Source: Jatrophihabitans sp.
Lineage (GTDB): Bacteria > Actinomycetota > Actinomycetes > Mycobacteriales > Jatrophihabitantaceae
DNA length: 64,000 nt
Assembly: GCA_036399055.1 (NCBI GenBank)
Contig: DASWNX010000029.1
Span: forward strand, 1 to 64,000
Reading direction: 5' to 3'
A program made the position numbers and the translations under genes. Under the pieces are notes generated by a model, which was not told where the DNA came from, ran no database searches, and saw only the letters and a program-made list of their open reading frames with translations. Positions 31,031 to 40,912 of this stretch are shown one piece after another. Position 1 is the first letter of the stretch. Each line of letters opens with the position of its first letter.

Positions 31031-32470
31031 ATGCCTACTAACGGGAGCAAGGTCGACCTGATCCTCGACACGCGGCTCACCCTGCTCGCCCAAGCCGTCG
31101 AAGAAGTGAACCAGGTGTCTAAGGCGATGACTGAACTGAACGATCGCCTGAGATGCGTGGAGGAGTTCCTGTCGCACAACGGGACGCTGTGGAAGGTCGA
31201 GGGTCAGCTCATGACGCACATGGGCGATGCAGACACTCGCCTCAACGTGGCACTGCGCGACATGCGCGATCTGCCCGAGGCGCGCCCGCGGCGGATGGCC
31301 GGTGAACCCGAGCGCAGCCCACACCCCGGTCAGACGCCATCCCCTCTTGAAGAAGCCGCGGATCGAATCGCGAGAGCCACAGCGGAGATCAACGCACTCA
31401 CCGAGGCCCGCAGGAGGGCGTGGGAGTCGTTCCAGGACGTCCGTCGGTGGTCGATCGCCGGCCTCCAGCGCAGCGAGACCGGCCAGGCGGCGCAGGACTA
31501 CAAGAAGTCGATAGAGCAGATTCGCGCGGACGAGCACCCCTGGCGCCGTTACGAGGCTGAGATCCCGCGCCAGGGTTACCAGCTCTTCGACCAATACCTC
31601 GAGCTTGTGGCCGGGATGGCGGTGCGCGGCTTCGGGCTCGACGCGCGCATCATGGCCGACGTCAACCGCCTCATAGACCAGCTCCGCAAGCCGATCGAGG
31701 ACCTCGACATGCCGCGTGGGTCCGGCCGGCGTTCCCCGTTGACGCTGATGGGCTCGCTCGGCAAACGCCACCTTCCGCTCGGCTACCCGGAGTGGAGCTT
31801 GTGGGCGCTGCCGCTCGTCGGACGCTCGGTGGGCGAAGAATTCGTCGGCGTCTGCCTGGGTGACAGCGTCACGCCCAGGACGCGGCTGCTGTGCGCGGAC
31901 CTCTACGCGCAGTTTGTTCTCGGCCCAAGCTACGTCGTTGCCGCGACGTTCCTCGACTTCGACCCGAACCCTCAAGCGGTGCGGCCTGAGGTGCCCGCAG
32001 ACGCCCTGCGCTTGCAGACGCTGCTCGAGCGTCTGCCTGCGCTCGGGGGTGGAAAGTTCGAGGGCCACCTATCGACGACCGTTAAGAACGTCGACCGGGA
32101 ATGGCGGGTGGCACGGTCTGCCTTCGACGGTGACGACCCAGTCCTCGACGAGGAATTGCGATTTGAGGCCGACCGATTCCTCCAGACGCTACGCAAGGAG
32201 TACCCGGACAGTGAGTACCCGGTCAGCGGCCTGCCCGAAGTCAAGGACGCGGCCTCCCAGCTCGCGAACGAAAACCTAAGTGACCAGACCGTTGTCCAGG
32301 GACTGTCGGGATTCAGCAACTCGCTGCGCCAACTTATCTGCGCGATGTGGCTGGGCCGCCTCGCCCATCCTGACAAGGCGGCCATCATCTACAAGCGGGC
32401 GAAGCTCATCGCGAGCGGCGCCAGTGGGAGCCGAGAGCCCAGCCAAGCGTCGAATGCCCGAGGCCAGTGA
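31031..32470 (+). CDS. pseudo-metalloprotease paralogue with degenerate active site
   Basis: A 479-aa protein. The N-terminal ~100 residues look like a coiled coil (LAQAVEEVNQVSKAMTELND), followed by a helical region. CADLYAQFVLGPSYVVAA near 288-305 is clearly related to FCDAFATFVLGPAYAAAL of the preceding protein, but at the place of HEFGH this one reads R265-S-V-G-E269 and the ExxxD glutamate is Leu286, while D290 is kept. The linker between the two sites is about 20 residues shorter. I infer a catalytically dead paralogue, perhaps a regulatory or scaffold partner. It starts 6 bp after the active protease gene. Confidence 0.72.
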   Translation: MPTNGSKVDLILDTRLTLLAQAVEEVNQVSKAMTELNDRLRCVEEFLSHNGTLWKVEGQLMTHMGDADTRLNVALRDMRDLPEARPRRMAGEPERSPHPGQTPSPLEEAADRIARATAEINALTEARRRAWESFQDVRRWSIAGLQRSETGQAAQDYKKSIEQIRADEHPWRRYEAEIPRQGYQLFDQYLELVAGMAVRGFGLDARIMADVNRLIDQLRKPIEDLDMPRGSGRRSPLTLMGSLGKRHLPLGYPEWSLWALPLVGRSVGEEFVGVCLGDSVTPRTRLLCADLYAQFVLGPSYVVAATFLDFDPNPQAVRPEVPADALRLQTLLERLPALGGGKFEGHLSTTVKNVDREWRVARSAFDGDDPVLDEELRFEADRFLQTLRKEYPDSEYPVSGLPEVKDAASQLANENLSDQTVVQGLSGFSNSLRQLICAMWLGRLAHPDKAAIIYKRAKLIASGASGSREPSQASNARGQ

Positions 32471-35400
32471 TGGCCCGCGCGACGAGTGCCTTCGGACGGC
32501 ACATCAAGCTGCTCGGCCGCGCCGTCGTCGATCGCGCGTCCGCCACCTTCGTGGAGGTGACCGTCAGGGCCGAGATCGAGCGCGCGCGTATCGAACTGCG
32601 ACTCGGCGACATCGAGAAATGCGAGCGATCGCTCGCCACGGCACAAGAGAAGGTCGGTGTCCCCCCCGGCATTCCCGTTCTCGACGCCGTGCTGCTCTCC
32701 GTGTCCGGCCAGGCGGCGCGAGCCCGTGGCGCCAACGTGCGCGCCGAGCAGTTGTTCGGCGAAGCGACGCGCCGATTCGCCGCGCTCGCGCCGCAGGAGC
32801 TGAACAAACGCGACCACGGCGACTTCGGCATCGCTCTCGCCGCCGTCGGCGAGGCGAAGCGGGCGCGCGCGGAACTGAAACTGGCTATTCAAGGCGAGAC
32901 CGCGCCGCCCGAGGTCATGCGTGAGCTCGCCAAGTCCTACCTCGATCAGCAGAAGCCGGCCAAAGCCGGACCGCTGATCCAGCTCGCACTGGCGGCGATG
33001 CCCGGCGATCCTGACCTGCACTGTCTGCAGGCTCGCGTGCTGAGGGCGCAGGGTCGCGATGATGACGCGCGCCTGCAGTTCGAGCAAGCCGGCCGGCTGT
33101 TCCTCCACGCCGGTCGCCCCGGCGAAGCGGTGGCGGCGCTCAGCACCGCGATCGAAGCCGATCCCGCCATGACGACGAGCATCGCCCTACGCGGCGAGGC
33201 TCGGCGTCGGCTCGGCGAACCGGCCGCGGCGCTCGTCGACTTCGACCGCGCCCTGTCCATCGAGCCGCAAGACCCCGTCGTCCTGGCGCAACGGGCGGCG
33301 ACCCTTGCCCTGCTGGGCGACCTCGAACGGGCGAGGACCGACATCGGGCTCGCCCTGCGACAGGCGCCAGACGAGCCTGAGGTGCTCGTCGCTGCGGCAG
33401 AGATCGCGCAGACAGCCCATGATCTCGACCGCGCGGATCACTACGCCAAGCGCGTACTGCGACACGACCCCACGAGCCCGCGTGCGCTCGAGATCGTAGC
33501 CGCCGTGTCATACGAGATGGGGAATGTGTCGGCCGCGCACGCGCTCACGCTCCGCGCCGGACCGTACGGAGGTGGGCGAACGAGCCTTCTCCGGCTGCGA
33601 TGGCAGCTGGCGCTGCTCGACGGCGATCGCGAGGACGCGCTCACGGTCCTCGCCTACATGTACGACCACGGGGTGGCCGAAACGAGCGACATCTACAAAT
33701 ACGCGAGCATGCGCGCCGACGACGACGACTGGACAGGCGCGTTATCGATCATCCGCCGCGGGCGCCAGGAGTGGCCTCAGGACTTCTACCTCGAGTTGCT
33801 GGAAGGCGAGGTGCTGCTCAACGGCGGGCAGTGCGTCGCGGCTCTCGAACTGTCTCGCAGCCTGCTGACGCGGTATCCGGAACAGGCCAGTGCGCACCTC
33901 CTCCTCGCCGTCGCGCTCGTGTGCGCTGACCAGCCCTGGCCGCCCGAGACAGCCGCCGAAGCATTGCAGGCGGCAGCGCGCAGCGCCGATCTCGCACCCG
34001 ACTGGGCTGAACCGTGGTGGATCAGAGCATTCGTGCTGGACGCGACCGGTGATGCGCCCGGTGCGCTGGCGGCCGTCGAGGAAGTGATCAGACGTGACTG
34101 GCGGCACCGCGACGCGCGCCGTCTTGCCACGCGCATCCACCTGGCCGACAACGATCTCGATAAGGCCGAGCGATCGGCGTCGGAACTGATCAAACAGGAT
34201 CCGAGCTACGGCGACGGCGCCGTCGATCTTGCCCGTGTGCTCGCCCGTCGTGGGCAGCTGACGGAGGCCTTGGAGGTGGTGAACCGTCCGGAACTGGAAT
34301 GGCTCAGCAATGCCTCAAGAGTCGATCATCTGTTGCTTCGCGCGGACTTGCGCCGATCGCTCACAATGATCAGCGAGGCGCAGGACGATCTCGCGCAAGC
34401 GAGTGCTCTCGCGCCGAACCGCACAGAGGTGCTGATCGAGCAGTCCATCACAGCCCGCCTCGCCGGAGAGGTGGAGGCTGCTCGGGACTTCGCGGACCGG
34501 GCCGCCGAACTCGCCCCCAACGACCTCGACGTCATGCTGGAGCAGGCCAGGTCTTGGTACTGGCTCGACCCTGCTGCCGGTGTGGCCAAGCTCGCCGACA
34601 TCGACACACGCTGGGCAGCCGACCCTCGCGTGAACCTGCTGCGAGCCGAGATGCTCGCCGTGGATGATCCCCGCGCAGCCGCGGATGTTCTGGCCGACCT
34701 CGCTGCCCGCCATCCGGACAGCATCGCAGTCGTCCTGGGCAAGGCACGCCTGGAACTCGACCTCGGCGACGTCGAGGCGGCACGCGAATCGATCGAAGCG
34801 ATCACGGACTGGCACAAGAATGCCGACTTGCTGGCGCTGCACGCCGAGACATGCCGGCTCAGCGGAAATCCTGCCGAGGCGATCACAGAGACGCAGGCAT
34901 GTCTCGACATATTCCCCAGTCACTACGAGGGTCTCGCCTCGCGCGGGCTTGCGCACCTCGACGCCGGGGAGGCAAAGCTTGCCGCCGAGGACTTCGAGCG
35001 GGCTCTGATGATCTACAGAAACGACCCGCTCGCCAAGGCACGGCTCGGTGATGCTCTGTCCGTCCCCGAGATCGACGAGTTCGATCGCGCGATCGCGCTT
35101 TTGGACGACGCGGCCGCGTCGGCGCCCACCACGGCCTGGGTCGTGGCGCATCTTGGCGATGTGCTCACGACCATCGGAGTCTTCGATGCCGCTGCCCAGG
35201 TGTACCGGATGGCGATCGAGGCCTCGCCCGAAAGCGCAGAGGCACACCACGGTCTCGGCTGGTGCCTGATGCACACGGATCCGCCCGACCTGCCAGCTGC
35301 ACGAGCAGCGTGCGAACGCGCCGCCGATTTGAACGACGGATTGTGGAGTCGCAAGAACCTTGCCGACGTGCAACACCTGCAAGGGGACACCCACAAGGCT

Positions 35401-35838
35401 GTGCAGTTGTACTCGGAGGTCCAGACCGAGGCGTTGGCGCAACTTTCCAGGAGCGCGGAATACTTCAGCCTCGCGGCGTGGTGCGCATACCAGCTCGGCA
35501 ACCTGGACGCCGCGGCACGATGGCTCTACGAGTCGACAAGCGGCCAGGTCAACACCGGAAGCGATCATTTCGATCTGGCGCTCGTGCACGTGTGCGCCGG
35601 GCGCATCCAGCGTGGAATCCGCGCGTACGAAGCACTTCTTCCACCGCCTGCCTGTCATCCGCAACGCGCGCGCGGGCTGCTTCTTGTTGCCCGCAACGAT
35701 CTGCGCGAAGCCCGCACACGTTACGGGGAGCTGACGGATAACGTCGAGGTTGATCGAATCTTGCAACGGATGGACTACGCCGTTGCCAAGGTTCCAGCAC
35801 CGCCACCTATCGCGACGCTGGGCCATCTGACTGGCTAG
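32467..35838 (+). CDS. large tetratricopeptide-repeat protein
   Basis: A 1123-aa protein made almost wholly of TPR-like helical pairs; typical units are GRPGEAVAALSTAIEADPAM and GEPAAALVDFDRALSIEPQD, spaced by 34 residues. No signal peptide, membrane segment or enzymatic domain is visible. TPR superhelices bind proteins, so it may scaffold or sense for the other cassette products. GTG/ATG overlap: its ATG overlaps the pseudo-protease stop by 4 nt. Last gene of the cassette; the next gene is on the other strand. Confidence 0.85.
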   Translation: MMARATSAFGRHIKLLGRAVVDRASATFVEVTVRAEIERARIELRLGDIEKCERSLATAQEKVGVPPGIPVLDAVLLSVSGQAARARGANVRAEQLFGEATRRFAALAPQELNKRDHGDFGIALAAVGEAKRARAELKLAIQGETAPPEVMRELAKSYLDQQKPAKAGPLIQLALAAMPGDPDLHCLQARVLRAQGRDDDARLQFEQAGRLFLHAGRPGEAVAALSTAIEADPAMTTSIALRGEARRRLGEPAAALVDFDRALSIEPQDPVVLAQRAATLALLGDLERARTDIGLALRQAPDEPEVLVAAAEIAQTAHDLDRADHYAKRVLRHDPTSPRALEIVAAVSYEMGNVSAAHALTLRAGPYGGGRTSLLRLRWQLALLDGDREDALTVLAYMYDHGVAETSDIYKYASMRADDDDWTGALSIIRRGRQEWPQDFYLELLEGEVLLNGGQCVAALELSRSLLTRYPEQASAHLLLAVALVCADQPWPPETAAEALQAAARSADLAPDWAEPWWIRAFVLDATGDAPGALAAVEEVIRRDWRHRDARRLATRIHLADNDLDKAERSASELIKQDPSYGDGAVDLARVLARRGQLTEALEVVNRPELEWLSNASRVDHLLLRADLRRSLTMISEAQDDLAQASALAPNRTEVLIEQSITARLAGEVEAARDFADRAAELAPNDLDVMLEQARSWYWLDPAAGVAKLADIDTRWAADPRVNLLRAEMLAVDDPRAAADVLADLAARHPDSIAVVLGKARLELDLGDVEAARESIEAITDWHKNADLLALHAETCRLSGNPAEAITETQACLDIFPSHYEGLASRGLAHLDAGEAKLAAEDFERALMIYRNDPLAKARLGDALSVPEIDEFDRAIALLDDAAASAPTTAWVVAHLGDVLTTIGVFDAAAQVYRMAIEASPESAEAHHGLGWCLMHTDPPDLPAARAACERAADLNDGLWSRKNLADVQHLQGDTHKAVQLYSEVQTEALAQLSRSAEYFSLAAWCAYQLGNLDAAARWLYESTSGQVNTGSDHFDLALVHVCAGRIQRGIRAYEALLPPPACHPQRARGLLLVARNDLREARTRYGELTDNVEVDRILQRMDYAVAKVPAPPPIATLGHLTG

Positions 35839-36134
35839 GCTGGACTTCGCTTCGCGGAGCTGACAGCCGCTGGAACGTCGTCGATATCGCGACCGGCGCC
35901 GTCGAGGGGCGATCGGGCGTAGGACCAGCGAGACTTGACACGTGACGACTCCGGAATGGTTCCTCGGCGTGCGACCGCACCCGGACATTTATTTAGCGCG
36001 GTCGGAGCATGTCACATATAAGCAAAAGACTCGGGGTCTTCGTCAGTCCCGGCCCATAACCGGTCACCAAGCGCCACTTCCAGTGAGAGTCTCGCAGTGC
36101 TGGCTCTCAGTGTTCACCGGCGTTATTCGGCGGC

Positions 36135-36476
36135 TCAGGCGGAGACAACCTCATAGACGTTGCCGTCCGGGCCCCGGAAGTGTTGCCAAGTCGGGCCTGG
36201 TTCGCCGAGCAGCTCCACACCCGCGTCGCGCAACTGCTGCACTGCCTGCTCCAGGTCCCTCACCGCGAAGCCGACGACCGGTCCGCTGTCGAAATGGGAC
36301 TTGCCGGGATAGTCGGCGCCGAAGACCTCCACATGGCGTCCGTCCGGCAGTTCGAACACCCAGAAGCCCGGCTCGGTATGCACGCATCGCAGGCCCAACA
36401 CGTCCTGATAGAAGCGAGCTAACTCCGGCGCCCGCTCAGTGCGCGTTCCGGCCCAGCCCAAACCCACGACATCCAT
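36135..36476 (-). CDS. VOC/glyoxalase-family protein
   Basis: About 113 aa, one VOC (glyoxalase/bleomycin resistance) domain of paired beta-alpha-beta-beta-beta modules. Seen: GLGWAGTRTERAPELARFYQDVLGL, FELPDGRHVEVFG and the closing FRGPDGNVYEVV with the usual metal-ligand Glu. I chose ATG 36476; an in-frame ATG at 36518 adds a 14-residue hydrophobic extension unusual for the family. It is isolated between the TPR cassette and the HEVTH gene, and its substrate is unknown. Confidence 0.85.
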   Translation of the reverse strand: MDVVGLGWAGTRTERAPELARFYQDVLGLRCVHTEPGFWVFELPDGRHVEVFGADYPGKSHFDSGPVVGFAVRDLEQAVQQLRDAGVELLGEPGPTWQHFRGPDGNVYEVVSA

Positions 36477-36831
36477 AGCTAGCGACACTACTGCGCAGAA
36501 CAAGCCCACTGTCGTCAAGTTCGCCGGAACTCCCCTCGGTCAACCGACGCCGTCATCGTCCTGACGATCTCGAACAGCACATCGCGGGTGGGTATAGGAG
36601 ACCTACGTCGAACCGGTGGACCACCTCTACCGCAAGCTCGGGATATCAGTCCACTCTCCAGGCTGGCACGGGCGAAACACCATCGGGCTGCTGCGCCAGC
36701 GCTTGCCCGAAAGGCGTGTCACGGACGCATGTGATCGACCAACACGACAGTGCCGTCCGGGCTCGACATGTGCTGAATACGGGTTCACACTGCTTATCAC
36801 TGGAGCATGACGACACCGGGGGGTGCATCTC
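36477..36831. other. divergent intergenic region, 355 bp
   Basis: Separates the VOC gene from the HEVTH protease gene and should hold their promoters. Short open frames occur (for example near 36616-36810) but have no recognisable motif or ribosome binding site. I see nothing else. Confidence 0.5.
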
Positions 36832-38766
36832 ATGCCTGGAATCGACGAGATCAAGGTTGACACGCAGGCCGAGATCATCGAACGGTCGGACGAGCTGGAT
36901 TATCGCGGGCGCGAAAGCCCGTCCTTCAGCAAACCTGGGCACTTCGATCTGCTGAAGCTGGACACGGCGCCGATGACTGTTCTTGCCCAGGATCCGGAAA
37001 TCATCGAGGCCGACCAGCCCATCACAGTGCAGATCCCGGTGCCCGCCGGGCGGCTCCAACCGGGCCCGGCCAACCATCGTTTCCATGTCGTGGACGTCGG
37101 CGCCCGCGGCGCTCCCGCCCAGCCGCCTGTTGGACTGCATGAGCCCGGCCACCCGTGGACCTACGTGGATGAGTGGAGCGGACGGGCCTCGGGCGACCTC
37201 GCCAGGCAGCGGGAGTTCCGCGCGCAGAACGTGTTCGCGATCGCCGCGCACACCCTCGCGCTGTTCGAGCGCCGCCTCGGGCGCCGGGTGCCGTGGCGCT
37301 CCGGCTGGCCACATCTGTTCCTGGTGGCGAAGGGGATGCTCGGTGGCAACGCGGCGTACATGCCGGATCGGCAGGCCGTGGTGTTCGGGTACCTGCCGGC
37401 GCTCGACGGCCACGACCCCGTCTATGCCTGTCTGTCCTATGACGTCATCGCTCATGAGGTGACGCACGCGATCCTGGACGGGTTGCGCCCGCGTTACGTC
37501 GAGCCCGGGCTGCCGGACCAATTGGCGTTTCATGAGGGCCTGGCCGATGTGGTGGCGATGCTGTCGGTATTCGAGCTCGCGGGCGTCGCGAAGCGTCTGC
37601 TCATGGGCGAGAAGAAGAGCACCCGGATCAGCTTTTGCTCAGACGGCGCAGCCGAGGCCATCGCAGACCCGAATCAACGCAAGAACGCGCGGATCGCCGG
37701 GCGCCGCGACCTGCTCACCAAGACCGCGCTCCTCGGCCTGGGCGAACAGCTCGGCCGGGCTCGCGCGCTGCGGGACCAGCAGCCTGACCTCGGCGCCGGC
37801 GATATGCCGCTGAGGCGGTCAGTCGATCTCGAGCCGGACGACACGATCCTGGAAAAGCCCGAGTATCAAGAGGCGCACCGCCGCGCCGAGGTGTTGGTGG
37901 CCGCCGTGATGCGGACCCTGGCGGGCATGTGGGCGTCGCGGATCGATGCGCTGGACCCACGAGGCGGGTTGGACGCCGACCGCGTGGCCGAGGAAGGGGT
38001 GCGTGCCGCCGGCCACCTGCTGCGCATGGTGTTGCAGTCGCTGGATTACCTGCCGCCGGTCGAGCTCGAGTTCGCCGATGTCATCGACTGCATCATCACG
38101 GCCGATACCCGGCTGACCCCTGACGACGATTTCAACTACCGCGACACGCTGAAGCAGGCCTTTGCGGACTTCGGTATCCAGCCCTCACCACACCACATGC
38201 TGGACGTGGACGGTCAGGTGGCCCCAGAACCGGGCGGGCAGCAGCCGTCCGAGGACCCGGACAACCCGCCGGACCGGATCCGCTACGAGCACCTGAACCT
38301 CATCGCCCTGCGCACGAGTCCGGAAGAGGTGTTCTCATTCATCTGGAACAACTCCGCGGCGCTGGGGATTGATGTCCGACTGGCGACCCGCGTCGACCGG
38401 GTCATCACGACGACTCGCGTCGGCGCGGACGGCCTCATCGTCACCGAGATCCTCGCCGACTACACGCAGTGGATCGGCACTACCGCCGGTGAGCTGCCCG
38501 CCGGCATGCACCGACCCGACGGCCTACCCGAGGACGTCAAGGTCGAGATGTGGGGCGGCGGGGTGCTGGTGTTCGACCAGTTCGGCAGGTTCCGGCTGCA
38601 GCAGCGCAAGCCGGTGCTCGACACGAGGCGGCAGCAGGCCCGCCTGGATAACCTGGTCGCCCGCGCCATCCACGACTCCAAAGGCGGTTACGGCACCACC
38701 GACGGCACCCCTCCAGGCGAACGCTTCGCGCTGCTGCACGAGATGCGGTCGGAGGACTCGTGGTGA
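36832..38766 (+). CDS. thermolysin-like (gluzincin) metalloprotease-like protein, HEVTH
   Basis: A 644-aa protein with no signal peptide. A central gluzincin site reads Y-D-V-I-A-H208-E-V-T-H212 followed after 22 residues by E235-G-L-A-D239, the ExxxD third-ligand motif seen in thermolysin-like enzymes. The AHTLALFERRLG helix before it and AYMPDRQAVVFGY resemble the M4-type upstream strands. The C-terminal ~170 residues are a separate alpha/beta region of unknown family. ATG 36832 follows GGGGGTG at good spacing. It overlaps the MBL-fold gene by 4 nt, so the two act together. Whether the protein is a protease is inferred from residues only. Confidence 0.75.
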   Translation: MPGIDEIKVDTQAEIIERSDELDYRGRESPSFSKPGHFDLLKLDTAPMTVLAQDPEIIEADQPITVQIPVPAGRLQPGPANHRFHVVDVGARGAPAQPPVGLHEPGHPWTYVDEWSGRASGDLARQREFRAQNVFAIAAHTLALFERRLGRRVPWRSGWPHLFLVAKGMLGGNAAYMPDRQAVVFGYLPALDGHDPVYACLSYDVIAHEVTHAILDGLRPRYVEPGLPDQLAFHEGLADVVAMLSVFELAGVAKRLLMGEKKSTRISFCSDGAAEAIADPNQRKNARIAGRRDLLTKTALLGLGEQLGRARALRDQQPDLGAGDMPLRRSVDLEPDDTILEKPEYQEAHRRAEVLVAAVMRTLAGMWASRIDALDPRGGLDADRVAEEGVRAAGHLLRMVLQSLDYLPPVELEFADVIDCIITADTRLTPDDDFNYRDTLKQAFADFGIQPSPHHMLDVDGQVAPEPGGQQPSEDPDNPPDRIRYEHLNLIALRTSPEEVFSFIWNNSAALGIDVRLATRVDRVITTTRVGADGLIVTEILADYTQWIGTTAGELPAGMHRPDGLPEDVKVEMWGGGVLVFDQFGRFRLQQRKPVLDTRRQQARLDNLVARAIHDSKGGYGTTDGTPPGERFALLHEMRSEDSW

Positions 38767-40106
38767 GCGCGCCGGCGACAGTGCGGCTGCGTGCCTACCA
38801 GGTCGGATTCGGAGACTGTCTGCTGCTGACCATCGGGTACTCGGGCCCCTTGCCCGACGGGCGATCCGAGCGGCACCTCCTCATCGATTTCGGCACGAAG
38901 GCGCAGGCCCCTGGTGGCCCGACCCTCGCGAAGCTGGCGCCCAGGATCGCCGAGCACTGCGGCGGGCGCCTCGACGTGGTCGTGGCGACCCACCGGCACG
39001 CCGACCATGTGCGCGGTTTCGGCGACGCCGCGGCTAAGAAGCACCTCCTCCCGCTCCGGCCGAGCTTGATCATCCGGCCCTGGACCGACGGGCCGGCCCA
39101 GACGGCGTCTGCGAGCGGCCATGAACTCGACGCCTCGTCGCGGGACTTCCTCGCGCTCCTGGATTCTGTCGGCGGACTCGGCGCGCGCGTGGTGAAAGAG
39201 TTCGGCCTCGACGGGCGTACCGCGGCAGGGCGCGTCGGACAGCTCGCCGAGCTCGGCGTTGTCAACCAGGACGCGCTGGACATGCTCGGGACGTGGACCG
39301 CTCCGGACGCGACGGTATGGGTGAGGGCCGACGACCAGCTCGACACCGCGACGCTGCTGCCCGGTGTCGACATCCGGGTGCTCGGGCCGCCCACTCTCAA
39401 GCAGGTGCCCCGCATGAGTTACGCCTCGGCTTCGTCGGAATACTGGCTGGCGATGACCCGCGAGGGCGCCCTCGCCCCCGAGTTGACAACAGTCCCTGCC
39501 GATGATGCCCGAGCAGCCAGGCAAGAGGTGGCTCCCCCGGCCGGTCTCGGGTCCGCGGGGTGGCTGGTCGACAAGATGCACCGAGCCGGGACCCGGCAGG
39601 CGCTGGAGATCGTGGCCGGTTTCGACCAGGTCCTCAACAACACCAGCGTGGTGCTCCTGGTCACGGTCGGGGACCGGAGCCTTCTGCTGACGGGCGACGC
39701 CCAGGTGGAGAACTGGAGCTACCCACTCGACCGGGCTCTCGGGGAGAATGGCCGCACGGCCGAGCCCGAGCTCAGCCAGGCGCTCGCCTCGGTCGAGCTC
39801 TACAAGGTCGGCCACCACGGCAGTCGCAACGCCACTCCGCGCCGGCTCGTCGGCCTCTGGAAGTCGGCGGGGAGGGAGCGCGAACTGTGCTCGGTGCTCT
39901 CGACCAGGCACGGTGTCTTCCACCAGACCGTCCAGGGCGCCGTGCCGAAGAAGGAGCTCGTCGACGCGCTCAAGGAGCTCGGTCCGGTCCACAGCACCGA
40001 CGAACTACCGGCGGGCGTGTGGTGGTTTGACGTGAGCGCTTCGGCGATGGGGAAGGCGCAGACCTGGAGCTTCGCCCCGGGCCCCGTCATAAGCCGGCCG
40101 TCATAA
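38763..40106 (+). CDS. MBL-fold metallohydrolase, ComEC-like
   Basis: A 447-aa cytoplasmic metallo-beta-lactamase-fold protein. The metal motif THRHADHVRG (HxHxDH) lies near residue 78; later ligands are in LLLTGDAQVENW and the ComEC-like KVGHHGSRNATP. The opening VRLRAYQVGFGDCLLLTI also matches this subgroup, which includes nuclease-like and ComEC C-terminal domains. A long insertion (residues ~100-250) separates the motifs. GTG 38763 gives a 4-nt overlap with the HEVTH gene. Convergent with the DUF2182 gene 8 bp away. Confidence 0.88.
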   Translation: MSAPATVRLRAYQVGFGDCLLLTIGYSGPLPDGRSERHLLIDFGTKAQAPGGPTLAKLAPRIAEHCGGRLDVVVATHRHADHVRGFGDAAAKKHLLPLRPSLIIRPWTDGPAQTASASGHELDASSRDFLALLDSVGGLGARVVKEFGLDGRTAAGRVGQLAELGVVNQDALDMLGTWTAPDATVWVRADDQLDTATLLPGVDIRVLGPPTLKQVPRMSYASASSEYWLAMTREGALAPELTTVPADDARAARQEVAPPAGLGSAGWLVDKMHRAGTRQALEIVAGFDQVLNNTSVVLLVTVGDRSLLLTGDAQVENWSYPLDRALGENGRTAEPELSQALASVELYKVGHHGSRNATPRRLVGLWKSAGRERELCSVLSTRHGVFHQTVQGAVPKKELVDALKELGPVHSTDELPAGVWWFDVSASAMGKAQTWSFAPGPVISRPS

Positions 40107-40114
40107 GCCAGCCG

Positions 40115-40909
40115 TCACCAAGATCCCGGAAAGAGGACGGCGACGAGCCCGGTTAGCACCACGACGGGAACGGACACCGCCGTCCCCGGCCGGTCGTGCG
40201 GCCGCCGGCGGTCCCGCCAGGACAACCACGCGATGGGCAACACCACGAAGAGCCGGTGGTTGGCGGCGGTCATCATCACCATGCCCGCCCAGCAACTGAC
40301 CAAGCAGTCGCGGCCCAGCGATCCGCCGAACCGCACGCATGCGCGCTGCGCGGCTCGTCCCAGCGGAGGAGCGAACGTACGGTGGCAGCGGGCGACGGCC
40401 ACCTGCCGTGCACCCATGAACTGCCAGCCGACCGTGATCGCCACGCTCGCGGCCACGAGCAACGTCGGCGAGGCGGCGCGCGTCGCGGTCAGGGCCACCA
40501 CCGACACCACGGCTCCGGCTCCGAGCCAGACGGCGGCCCAGCCGGCCGCCACCTCGACCGTGGCCCTTGTCCGGCGGGCACGCGGGCTGCGCATGCCGAC
40601 CTGGCGCAGATTCCACGCCACCAGGGGAAGCATGATGGCGAGCACCATCGCGGTCCACATGACCAGGTGGTCGCCGAGTTGGGGCCACCAGGACATGCCG
40701 TCCACGCCCGACACCGTCTCGCCCATCGGCATGCGCATCCCGCTGTCCGGCCTGCCGCTGTGATGCTGCCCCGAGCCCAGCACCGGAGCCCACAGCGGGG
40801 CTGTGAGCCCCAGCCAGCCCAACGCCGACACAGCCCACACCCAACGCTCGGGCCCGGCGCGGCCGACCGTACGTAGCCAGGCACGGGTCTGGAGGCTGAC
40901 CGCCGGCAC
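40115..40909 (-). CDS. DUF2182-type integral membrane protein
   Basis: A 264-aa protein with six or so membrane helices. MWTAMVLAIMLPLVAWNL and the block GGSLGRDCLVSCWAGMVMMTAANH (positions near 40270-40340) match DUF2182, a family described as putative metal-binding membrane proteins and often found beside copper genes. The methionine- and histidine-rich stretch HHSGRPDSGMRMPMGE (residues ~50-66) could bind copper. GTG start, 3 bp after the tyrosinase stop on the same strand, which suggests one operon and a role in copper supply to that enzyme. Confidence 0.72.
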   Translation of the reverse strand: MPAVSLQTRAWLRTVGRAGPERWVWAVSALGWLGLTAPLWAPVLGSGQHHSGRPDSGMRMPMGETVSGVDGMSWWPQLGDHLVMWTAMVLAIMLPLVAWNLRQVGMRSPRARRTRATVEVAAGWAAVWLGAGAVVSVVALTATRAASPTLLVAASVAITVGWQFMGARQVAVARCHRTFAPPLGRAAQRACVRFGGSLGRDCLVSCWAGMVMMTAANHRLFVVLPIAWLSWRDRRRPHDRPGTAVSVPVVVLTGLVAVLFPGSW

Positions 40910-40912
40910 GGG

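Noticed and set aside
35839..36134. TTGACA and CACGTG near 35934 as a promoter
   Set aside because: No matching -10 box at proper spacing and no + strand gene downstream before the convergent VOC gene.
36616..36810. Small + strand open frame before the HEVTH gene
   Set aside because: No ribosome binding site, no recognisable motif and different codon use. It lies in the expected promoter region.
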